NCBI GenBank assembly: GCA_963921935.1
Contig: OY998175.1
Coordinates: forward strand, 311,759,484-311,823,483
DNA: 64,000 nt
Origin: Galeruca laticollis
Taxonomy: Eukaryota > Arthropoda > Insecta > Coleoptera > Chrysomelidae
Reading direction: 5' to 3'
Shown: in pieces, positions 11,056-19,690 of the stretch
Numbering within the stretch: the first letter of the stretch is position 1
How the letters are laid out: each line of letters starts with the position of its first letter
Program-made: the position numbers and the translations under genes
Notes under the pieces: generated by a model
Told to the model about the DNA's origin: nothing
What the model saw: only the letters and a program-made list of their open reading frames with translations
Database searches by the model: none

Positions 11056-11840
11056 TCACTTATCCATTAGTTTCTGTTTTTTTGATGGCATTTCTTCATC
11101 GTTAGATTCGTCAAACATCTCCGATTCTAGTAGATCTTCGAAATCTTCATGACTATCACCTTCTTCCTCTCCAACATTATTTCCAGACTGCGTTGGTTCT
11201 TCATCCACAATTTCTTCTGAATCATTAACTTCCTCGTAGGTTTCTTTTTCAATATTGAGCAATTTTCAGAACCATGACAGTTTGAACATAAATTTGTGCA
11301 TTTTAAACCATGTTTTCGGCAACCACATTTTAAACTGTTACATCCAGTTTCACAGCTGCAGCAAATAGTTTTGAGCAATATTTCCGGAATTAATTCTTTT
11401 TGTGTAAATTTGGGCATAATTCCACGTTGATATTGCTTTCAGCCCCAATCTGTTGCTGTTAGTTCGTTACCCAACCAAGTTTGAAGCTGATAATATGCCC
11501 TGTAACAATGTTGTTCTGCTGCTCCTTCTGTGGGTGGGAGGTTTGCCAAAACGAATGATTTAATTTTTGCCAATTGATATTTTTGAAACCTTAATTGATT
11601 CAGTGTAATTTTTTCCTTTTTACATTTATAAATAGATTTGATTAGTTGCAATCCATTTTTTTTATTTCTTCTTTACTCGCATCTTTCTTATAAAAAACAT
11701 TGGCCAAATTTGACAATTTTTTAACGTCTAATAATGAATTGACGATACTTTTCTTTCCTTTTGCGGCAAATCCAGATGTTGTATCACAACCAGAAAAACA
11801 ATGCAGAAATCCAACAATGTTTCTTAATGATTCATGTTTG
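11056..11840 (-). pseudogene. Decayed Cys-rich protein of the long-TIR element
   Basis: Read on the - strand from about 11840, the segments are: FLHCFSGCDTTSGF with a Lys-rich follow-up (11825-11655); then, after a frameshift near 11650, FVLANLPPTEGAAEQHCYRA and YQLQTWLGNELTATDWG (to 11442); then TGA where Trp is expected (11439-11441). It continues in the same frame with LLKTICCSCETGCNSLKCGC and CTNLCSNCHGSENC. A second frameshift near 11262 leads to an acidic tail (EDFEDLLESEMFDESNDEE) and stop at 11056. The GCDTTS block plus LPPTE...WGW plus Cys-rich C-terminus recurs in many unnamed arthropod proteins. I do not know its function. At least two frameshifts and one stop make it a pseudogene. 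Confidence 0.65.
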
Positions 11841-11989
11841 GAACTATTAGACGTGAAAAATAATATTAATTTATTTGTTTGTTAATTATAGTAGTATATT
11901 TTTATTTGGAATTTTTTTTTATCAATGTAACATGTGATCTAACGTTTTGCGAGTAATTAAAGTGTTAATTTTAATAAATAGCTCAAAAT

Positions 11990-12650
11990 TTTTTATAATA
12001 ATTAAAAAAAATTCGAATTCGAGTTTTTTTCGATTTTTTGCATTTTCTGAGAAGATTTACTATAGTAACATATATTTTTTTTTTCACCATCGGAAAGTAC
12101 AGATTTCAACGAACAGAAAACATACCAACTTTTTTAAAAAAGCTGATATTTTGACGGGTGAGTTTTCGATTGAAAATTAGGGTGTTTTTTCGATATTAAT
12201 TCAAAATAAGATGAAAAAATAAATATTTTTAATCAAATAAATTACAGCGTATTTGGGACATAAAAAGGTAAGTTTTCACCAAATTTCGTTAAAAAAAAAT
12301 TTTTGTAAAAGAAAAAAATAAAAAACCAAAAAATTGGTATTTTGAATTTTTCACATAAATTTTGAGGTTATGTGAAAAAAGTGTGGATATAAAAGTTTTA
12401 GATCTTTTTATTACCTACAACTTTGCCATTCGACTTTTTTCGATAGGACTTTTAGTTTTGCCGGAAATCGAGAAAAACCGTTTTTTACCCTTAAAAACTC
12501 ACCCCCATCCCCTTCCCGACCTCAGATCACCCGTAAATTATTTTTCCTTTCATTTTTATAATATTCCCCTCCTTTTCTAATGGGTTTCATCCTACTATTA
12601 TTTTTTTTTCACTTTTTATTATTTTTAAAGGCTTCTTCTACCCTGGTCTA
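11990..12650 (-). repeat. Right long TIR
   Basis: Inverted partner of 10204-10838. It contains the complements of the same landmarks (GACTTTTTTCGATAGGACTT, GAAATCGAGAAAAACCG, TCACCCCCATCCCC). Confidence 0.8.
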
Positions 12651-12656
12651 AGAGCC

Positions 12657-13120
12657 ATGGATGAATTTAATATCCCAAGGAAACTAGTAAATTTAGTAAG
12701 GCTCACAATTTCTAATGTTGAGTGCCCAGTCAGAATACAACAGGATCTGTCAGACCCCCTAAAGACCTTCAATGGGCTAAGACAAGGAGATTCACTTGCC
12801 TGCATTCTATTATCCAATTTAGCGCTGGAAAAGGCTATCCGAGATGCAGGTATACAAACTACCAACCATATTTTTAACAAGTCCATTCAGCTCTTTGCCT
12901 ATGCTGATGATATAGATATCATCGCACGTTCGGAAAACGAACTAAAATTGGCCTTTAGAGCCTTAGCCACGTCAGCAAGGAACACGGGATTGGTGGTTAA
13001 CGAGGGGAAGACAAAATGCATGCCCTTACATGGGAAACCACCAAGTTTACAGATAGATAATTATACATTCTTAAGACCCACACCTATTGATCTAATAACC
13101 AACAGAATAGCTCATAGAAA
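12657..13120 (+). pseudogene. LINE reverse transcriptase fragment
   Basis: The frame covers RT palm motifs: NGLRQGDSLACILLSNLALE, then the catalytic FAYADDIDIIARSENEL, then NEGKTKCM. The formal start is internal to the RT domain, so the 5' part is absent. The frame runs on to 13268, but similarity stops near 13060-13120, and the last codons belong to other sequence including a MITE. The fragment starts right at the edge of the long-TIR element. Confidence 0.8.
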
Positions 13121-13214
13121 CTCTGTATTTCTGATTGCTGTTAAGTTTACAAGGAAAAATTTTTTCAGTTGTTATATTATTTTAAAAAAACAAGTCATGT
13201 ATAAAATATACAAT

Positions 13215-13375
13215 AGGTCTGTTCCAACCAACACAAAAACCGTACAATTACGATACAAACCCAGTTGACCTGCTGATTAGTGAATATAATAAGTCTGTGT
13301 AATTTACATCAAATTTGTTGCGTTACTGAGATTGTACGGTAATAAAACGGTATTTACTTCGGTTGGAACAAACCT
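13215..13375. mobile_element. MITE with GGTTGGAACA-type inverted ends
   Basis: The left end AGGTCTGTTCCAACC pairs with the right end GGTTGGAACAAACCT. Inner phrases ACCGTACAATTACG and TTGTACGGTAAT also pair. Total length is about 161 bp with no coding capacity. TA lies next to both ends but the exact duplication is ambiguous. Confidence 0.7.
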
Positions 13376-13833
13376 TATATTTATGAATCTAAACTGTTAG
13401 AAATACATCGCAGTCATCTTCATATGACAATTCCTCATTTTTTTCGATTTCTACGAAAGCTAAGCGATTTAGTTCTTCAACATTGACGACATCAAGGTTA
13501 TACCGTTTTTTGTACATATTTATAACCTTATTCACTAATATTTACGACAAAGTAATAGATACACACAAAAAAATCACAACGAATGTTGTAAAACTTTGTT
13601 GTCTTCTATACTATTATTCTTCATCTATTTTCTCGAATTGCTGCATTTTTTTTAATGATCTTTCTTTCAAATATCAGTTATTTTGTTACTGTTGATGCTA
13701 TGTCGATAAGTCGAATTTATGCTAACGATTATTTTTAATATTTTTACGTCTTCTGATAGTTCAAGAACGTGTCGAATTATTAAAAAAAATCTATCTAGTA
13801 ATTAGACAACATTTTTTTTGTTTTCTTTTTCAG
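13376..13833. other. Presumed Tlk intron or upstream region
   Basis: AT-rich sequence ending in a polypyrimidine tract and TTTTTCAG (13826-13833) that serves the first recognisable Tlk exon. No gene was seen. Confidence 0.5.
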
Positions 13834-14131
13834 TAAATTTTGCATTGCTAATCTGAGCTTTGTTTCTGAAGGTTCCTCTCACAGTGACAAAGAGCTGGAT
13901 CCGAATACTCCCGAAAAATTACCCAGGACACCGAGCGAACGGAAGCGGAAACGGAAAGCTGAAGACAGCGGCGGAGGAGGAATAGTCGGACCGCCGATAG
14001 CTAAGGGGGCTGTACGTATTCAAAATACGGACAAAAAAATCAACGAATACTTCAAACATTCGGGTAACAGTCATAGTCCAATCAGGCACGGCGGCGCGAA
14101 AAGTCCGTCACCTCAACAACCCTACGCAATG
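13834..14131 (+). CDS. Tlk: Tlk exon: basic Ser/Pro-rich N-terminal region
   Basis: Acceptor TTTTTCAG ends at 13833 and donor ATG|GTAAGT follows 14131. The first base completes a codon from a missing upstream exon. The frame is open throughout: SSHSDKELDPNTPEKLPRTP, SERKRKRKAED (a likely nuclear localisation signal), KKINEYFKHSG and SPIRHGGAKSPSPQQP. KKINEYF corresponds to the short K-I-x-x-Y/F-F motif of animal TLKs. Codons here are visibly more GC-rich than the surrounding introns. The true upstream exon is not visible; an earlier alternative acceptor cannot be ruled out. Confidence 0.85.
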
Positions 14132-14239
14132 GTAAGTTCTATTTTAATAATTCTATGAAAAAAAGGGCCGCTGCAATAAATGTTTGATTCTTATAGAATG
14201 TACTTTTGTAGAAAAAATTAATTTTTTTATGGAAAAACA

Positions 14240-15040
14240 TAAATTTCAATAAACCAGATAAAAAAGTTCACCGTCTTCAATATAAAAGGATTAAACCCGG
14301 AGGTTGTGGGGGCTATTTCATTACTACATTTCTAATAAAATAACTTAAATGAGTCTCAGTCGCCTAATCCAAATAATAAATTTCAATAAACCAGATAGCA
14401 AATGCTCATTGTTGCCAATATAAACATATCTCGTCTTTACGAAAAGTAAACTAAATGGTATAAATCTGGAGGTTATAGAGGCTATTCCATTACCACCTTT
14501 TCAAATAGAATGGCTCATATGAGTATCAGTTGCCTGTTTCAAATAATAAATTCCAATATACGAGATTGCAAATGTTCACTGTCATCAATATAACCATTTT
14601 TCGTCCTTACAAAAAGCAAACTAAAAGGAATAAACCTGGAGGTTATGGGGGCCATTTCGTTACCACCTTTCTAATAAAATTGCTCAAATGAGTCACAGTT
14701 GTTCATTCCAAATAATAAATGTCAATAAACCAGATTGCAATCGTTTACCGTTGTCAATATGAACATTTCTTGTTCTTAAAAAAATAAAGTAAAAGGAATA
14801 AATCTGAAGGTTATGGGGGCTATTTCATTACCATTGCTCTAATAAAATTCCTCAAAAAAGTCTCAGTTGCTTATTCCGAATCATATATTTTAATACACCA
14901 CATAGCGAATGTTCACTGTCGTCAATATAAACATGTTTCGTCCTTACAAAAAGCAAACTAAAAGGATTAAACCTGGAGGTTATGGGGGCCATTTCGTTAC
15001 CACCTTTCTAATAAAACTGCTCAAATGAGTCACATATTTT
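14240..15040. repeat. Intronic tandem array, about 170-bp unit, five copies
   Basis: Recurring phrases are AATAAACCAGAT, TCGTCCTTACAAAAAGCAAA, CCTGGAGGTTATGGGGGC and AAATGAGTC(T)CAGTTGC. Unit starts fall near 14240, 14380, 14550, 14720 and 14890. The first unit is shorter. Copies are diverged. Confidence 0.8.
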
Positions 15041-15044
15041 GTTT

Positions 15045-15485
15045 GTTCCACAGATATTTTTGGTTGACTCAATAACTGTATTTATTAATTCCTCCCATAT
15101 TTTGTTTATTTTATTATTTACCATTATTTCATATCTTTTTGCTATTTCTGCTTATGCAGTTTATATGACCTTATTGTTTACTCTGTTTGTGCTTTGGATG
15201 AAGTGTAAATGTTACTGATCATGTTTTATTTCAGTATTAAGGAGTTAATGATCACTACCAATTTCAAAATCTCTTGTCCCTGTTCCTCTCTCGTATATCT
15301 ATGTACTTGAAAGATATTTGCCACAATTAAATTGTGGACTGTACAGAAATCAAACAGTCTTTGTTCATTGCTATTTTGTGCCTCTTCTCCATAGTTACCG
15401 ATCACTGGATATGCATGTTCTCCTCATTAGTTACTAAATTATAATTTAATTTTTATTCGAAGGCTCTGCTCTCTTTGCGACCCAC
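15045..15485 (-). pseudogene. LINE endonuclease fragment
   Basis: On the - strand, after a broken start, the frame reads YPVIGNYGEEAQNSNEQRLF and DFCTVHNLIVANIF, the craft/RTE-type apurinic endonuclease segment (G..N.NG.RL..FC...L.I.NT). Further down it gives a linker-like KLHKQKIAKRYE and INKIWEELINTVIE. Several stops and frame changes interrupt it. It is antisense to Tlk. Confidence 0.6.
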
Positions 15486-15490
15486 AACAT

Positions 15491-15598
15491 ATTAGTGTTT
15501 TTAAATGAAACTCAAGGTTTCTAGTTAATTAACTAGAGACCTTGAGTTTCATTTAAAAACACTAATATTCCACGAAGTAAGGGTCGAGACAGTCAATT
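15491..15598 (-). mobile_element. Miniature palindromic Penelope-like insertion (108 bp)
   Basis: Flanked by a perfect 9-bp duplication CCACAACAT (15482-15490, 15599-15607). Positions 15491-15566 are two 38-bp inverted arms, each an outer end of the large element's arms (ATTAGTGTTTTTAAATG... / ...CATTTAAAAACACTAAT), meeting as GTTAA|TTAAC. The 32-bp tail contains GTAAGGGTCGAGACAGTCAA, matching (inverted) 29-47 of the full copy. Confidence 0.88.
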
Positions 15599-15803
15599 CC
15601 ACAACATATGATCTACCACTCTACTTTATACTGCAGGTCTGTCAAATTATAATTATCGTGAACCATTTCGAAGACCGTACTTTGCACATCACTGAATCCC
15701 AAAAGAATTTTAATATTTTTTTACCTTTGTTACAAAATAAACAGTCAATTTACATATTTTATTTGATGAATTTAATATGTAATTACAGTACTTTTCATTT
15801 CAG

Positions 15804-15923
15804 TTACCACCTTCTCCACAACAAGTGGGGATGTCATCCCCGCAAGTATGTACTACTGCTTTTGAATTTTACAAGCAACCTTTGAGGGTGCCACCTCAAA
15901 CTATGGTTCACAAATTGATACAG
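15804..15923 (+). CDS. Tlk: Tlk exon: linker before the coiled coil
   Basis: Acceptor TTTCATTTCAG ends at 15803 and donor CAG|GTCAGT follows 15923. The 120 bp are exactly 40 codons in phase 0 and read LPPSPQQVGMSSPQ, then PLRVPPQTMVHKLIQ. The KLIQ joins the next exon's TDLT, a junction conserved in animal TLKs. An internal CAA|GTATGT at 15846 is a good alternative donor that would remove 26 codons in frame. Confidence 0.9.
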
Positions 15924-16379
15924 GTCAGTTAGTTTTGAAGAAACTTATTCGATTTTCGATGTTTTCTTTGAAATGTATAGAAAATTTTATGTTTGCAGAA
16001 TAAATTGAAATATATTGATCACCTTTTCAATTTAGATGTTTTATCAACCTGTACAATTTCAAGATAACAGTGTTTGCAGCATTTTCTACAGTTATATCGT
16101 GTGGTAAAACTTGATACTACAGAAAATGTTTTAAGTCATTTAACCCTTCTAGAGAATTGGCTTCAGAAATAAAAATTCAATTATTATACCAATAAATCAT
16201 GCCAAATTACATTCACGATGAAGCGAAGCAACTCTCCCCAAATTTTCAACAATAATACAAACTGCCACACAAATGTTATTTAGACCTTTGAGTCCAAAAC
16301 TTTGAGCTACATGGTAGTAAAATTTAACCATACCCTATATCAATGATGTCATCAGAAACAGTTCAAATAAGAACTCAGC
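15924..16379. other. Tlk intron, no feature recognised
   Basis: AT-rich intron sequence before the 91-bp array. No coding frame or inverted repeat was identified. Confidence 0.5.
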
Positions 16380-17440
16380 CAAACAAAATCCTCCACTACA
16401 AGAAAGAAGAAGATAAAATTTAGACTGTACCTGATCCAAAACAGCAATCAGCTGATCAAAAACTGCTCTACAATCCTCTGTTACAAGGAACATAAAATAT
16501 AGCGAACCCAAAACTAGAGAGTTCAGCTGATCAAAAATTTGCTATTCAATCCTCCATTACATCAAAGAAACGGATTCTCTATTATAAGAAGAAGATAAAA
16601 GTTAAGAACGGTACATGACCCAAAACTAGACAATTCGGCTGATCAAAACTCTGCTGTTCAATCGTCCATTATAAGAAAGAAAATAATATCTAGGGAATCT
16701 AAAACTAGAGAATTCAGCTGATTAAAAATCTGATGTTTAATACTCTGTTACAAGAAAGAAAATAAAATATAGAGAACAGTACCTGACCCAAAAAATACAG
16801 AACTTAGCCGATCATAAATCTGCTGTTCAATTCTCCACTACAAGAAATAAGAAGGTAAAATCTACAGAACCCAAAACTAGAGAACTCTGCTGATCAAAAC
16901 TCTGCTTTTTAATACTCCATTACAAGAAAGAAGTTAAAATATAGATAACAGTACCTGACCCAAAACTAGAGAATTCAGCTGATCAAAAATCTGCTATTCA
17001 ATCCTCCATATCACCAAAGAAGCAGATTCTCTATTACAAGAAGAATTAAAATGTTATGAACGGTACCTTACCCAAAACTAGAGACCTTAGTTGATCAAAC
17101 TCTGCTGTTCAATCCTCCATTACACCAAAGAAGTAGATTCTCTATTACAAGGAAAAAAAATGTTAAGGACAGTACCTGACCCAAAACTAGAGAACTCTGC
17201 TGATCAAAAATCTGCTGTTCCATCCTCCACTACAGGATATAAGAAGATAAAATCTATAAAACCTAAGAGTATATAGAACTCAGCCGTGCAAAAATATGCT
17301 GTTCAATCGATCATTACAAGAAAGAAGAAGATTAAAAATAGAGAACCCAACTCAAAACTACAGAACTCAGCTCATCAAAAACCTGTTAAATCCTCCACTA
17401 CAAGAAAGATTATAAAATCTAGAGAACTGTATCTAACCTA
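16380..17440. repeat. Intronic tandem array, about 91-bp unit, eleven copies
   Basis: The core phrase CAGCTGATCAAAAATCTGCT followed by GTTCAATCCTCC recurs near 16450, 16523, 16631, 16716, 16806, 16889, 16977, 17091, 17198, 17281 and 17360. Spacing varies from 73 to 114 bp because of length changes in the CTACAAGAAAGAAGAAG part. The array lies directly upstream of the coiled-coil exon. Confidence 0.85.
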
Positions 17441-17696
17441 AACTAATTATCATTATTTATTATTCAATTATTAATGTAGATTATAAATTTCAAAACTAAC
17501 TTGTTATGATAGCTTTGCACTCGGTTTCTTCCATTCATTCACATGATTGTCAAATAACTGCCAATCTAACATAGTTTTCAGTGAGGCCCCATTTTAGGTA
17601 ACAAGCAGGGCCAACTTTGCATAAAATTGAATACATTTATGTATATTATTAATATTAATTAATGGTTATTATATTTGTGTTAATTGTATGTTTCAG

Positions 17697-18037
17697 ACTG
17701 ACTTAACATGTCATAGGATACAGGAGTTCGAAACTCAAGCGTCCTCCGACTTAGAAATCGCAAATACAAAAATAGACGAATTAAAAAGGGCTAACGAAGA
17801 ACTGAGGCATCAGATATCGACGCAACAGAAGTCCATAGACCAACACAAACAACAAGTGAATAAGTGTATAGAGGTTGTCAAAAAACTGCTCAAAGAAAAA
17901 AGTTCGATAGAGAAAAAGGAAGCGAGACAAAAGTGTATGCAAAATAGGTTAAGGTTAGGACAGTTTGTGACGCAAAGGGTGGGGGCGACGTTCCAGGAAA
18001 ACTGGACGGACGGACACGCGTTCCAGGAATTAGCGAG
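17697..18037 (+). CDS. Tlk: Tlk exon: first coiled coil
   Basis: Acceptor ATGTTTCAG ends at 17696 and donor GAG|GTAAAT follows 18037. It encodes 113 codons plus two bases. TDLTCHRIQEFETQ opens a long heptad-rich helix (IDELKRANEELRHQI, QQKSIDQHKQQVNKCIEVVK). The strongly conserved TLK block KCMQNRLRLGQFVTQRVGA and WTDGHAFQELA follows. Coiled coils mediate TLK dimerisation in known family members. Phase 2 at the end is completed by the G at 33699. Confidence 0.95.
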
Positions 18038-18660
18038 GTAAATAAATTTTTTTAAACATTAATAATTTTTTTTTATTAATTACAAAAAGCATGAAATATA
18101 TTTCAATAGTGTTTCAGAAAGTACTTATTGAACAATATTTTATTTATTTAAATATTTCTAATCACCAACTCTTATTCTTAACCATCTAGTTTTAACTTTG
18201 GGAGGGGTTTAGAAACTAGAGTGTATTTAATCCTCTCTTCTAAAAAGTTTGAAAACGATCTTAGTCCTGGTTTTATAAAGTAGAGTTGAATATCTCTAGT
18301 TACCCAGAGGGTCAAGACTCTGGTTAAAAACCAAATCACTATAAAAGTATATAAAGTATAAGTAGGGCACGACATAACTGTACATTTTTTCTATGGTTTA
18401 GTCGTTAGTGGCATGGAAAATTTGAACAAGTTTCGTAAATATGATTTAAAACCTACTAAATTGAAACATTCTTGGAAGAATAAATTGATGCACTAACTGT
18501 ATTTAGGCCATGGCAACCACTAAATTTCAGAATTAATATAAACTAAATGGTGGAGCAAGGGTAACTCATATCCTGGTTTATAAAACAATATATCGCCCAC
18601 TGGGCATCAGATAACGCTTAGGGTAGGGGTAAACTGAGCTTATAAAACCGGGCATTAGAA
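18038..18660. other. Tlk intron, no feature recognised
   Basis: A - strand frame at 18178-18375 has hydrophobic stretches but matches nothing known. No repeat ends were identified. Confidence 0.45.
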
Positions 18661-18850
18661 CTACATCTCTTTTCCACAGCATGAGTGTACTTCAAAACTG
18701 GCGGAAAGTGAAGAATGTCAAAAATGTTTGCTCTTGTAAATTGTTGAAGAAACTTTTGCAGAAAAATCTTTCAAGTGTTGTCAAACAAAAACAACAAAGA
18801 ATATAGTCTGTGTAAACTGTGGAAATATTTTTCGCTTGTCTTGTGCAGTT
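18661..18850 (+). pseudogene. LINE ORF1 zinc-finger remnant
   Basis: A broken frame gives EECQKC, then CCQTKTTKNIVCVNCGNIF and RLSCAV, a PHD-like Cys pattern typical of CR1-type ORF1 proteins. A downstream endonuclease in the same orientation (20.4 kb) suggests it is the start of the LINE split by the repeat array at 18851-19690. Confidence 0.45.
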
Positions 18851-19690
18851 AAAAATAAACGGTTTTAAAGATTAAAACTAACTTTTCCGCATCTGTGACC
18901 CTGAACAATATTCTATCATAAAATTGTTACTTGTATACACTTCGGGGGATGTATTGTGCTAACAAACCGAAATTTCTCCAAAAATAACCAAAAATTTAGT
19001 ATATCTGGATTTATAGGACCTGCTGTACTCGCTCCAGTCAACTGAAAATCAATAGGGTACATCTGTGAGACACTTTGAACAATATTCAATCATAAAATTG
19101 ATCAATCGTATACTCTCTGAAGGCTGTATTGTGCTAACAAAATGAAAATTCTCCGAAAATTACAAAAATCTGGTACTTCAAGTACCATAGCACCCGTTGT
19201 ATTGGCTTTAGTGAGCTGAATATCAATAGTGCTCATCTTTGAAACGCCCTGAATAATATTCAATCATAAAACTGATCACTTGTATATACTCCGGAGGCAG
19301 TATCGTACTAACAAACTGAAACTTCTCCAAAAATGACAAAAATATCATACTTACAGTACTGTAGCACCTGTTGTATTGGCTCTGGTGAGCTGAAAATCAA
19401 TAGGGTTCATCAGTGAGATGTCCTTAACAATATTCAATCATAAAATTGGTGACTTGTTGAACTCCGGAAGCTGTATCGTGCTAACCAACTGAAATTTCGG
19501 AAAAAATGACAAAATGTCGTACTTCAAGTACCATAGCACCCGTTGTACTGGCTCTGGTGAACTGAAAATCAATAGGGTTCATCTGTGACATCTCCTTAAC
19601 AATATTCAATCATAAAATTGCTGACTTATTACACTCCGGAGGCTGTATCGTGCTAACAAGAATTGTAAGAAAAAGTGGCCGACAACAAAA
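18851..19690 (+). mobile_element. 173-bp-period repeat family, copy 1
   Basis: Begins AAATAAACGGTTTTAAAGAT then AACTTTTCCGCATCTGTG, and ends near AAAGTGGCCGACAAC. Between lie about four and a half units with the phrases TGTATCGTGCTAACAAACTG, TACTTCAAGTACCATAGCAC, CCGTTGTACTGGCTCTGGTG and GAAAATCAATAGGGTTCATC. The spacing of AATCAATAGGGT is 171-176 bp. The same boundaries occur at 32 and 47.9 kb, so this is a dispersed element carrying an internal satellite. Confidence 0.8.

Larger units (their letters stand above)
10204..12650. mobile_element. DNA element with about 640-bp terminal inverted repeats
   Basis: The left end TAGACCAGGGTCGATAATTT matches the right end inverted (ACCCTGGTCTA at 12640-12650). 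Similarity continues inward through about 640 bp on each side with small indels. The roughly 1.1-kb interior carries a decayed - strand gene. A partial second copy lies at 47166-47785. No clear target duplication is visible, so the superfamily is not assigned. Confidence 0.8.

Noticed and set aside
13690..13833. Possible Tlk start exon
   Set aside because: No ATG-led frame with a donor could be joined in phase to the exon at 13834.
16380..17440. CRISPR-like array
   Set aside because: Repeat cores are diverged, spacers are related to one another, and the setting is an animal intron.
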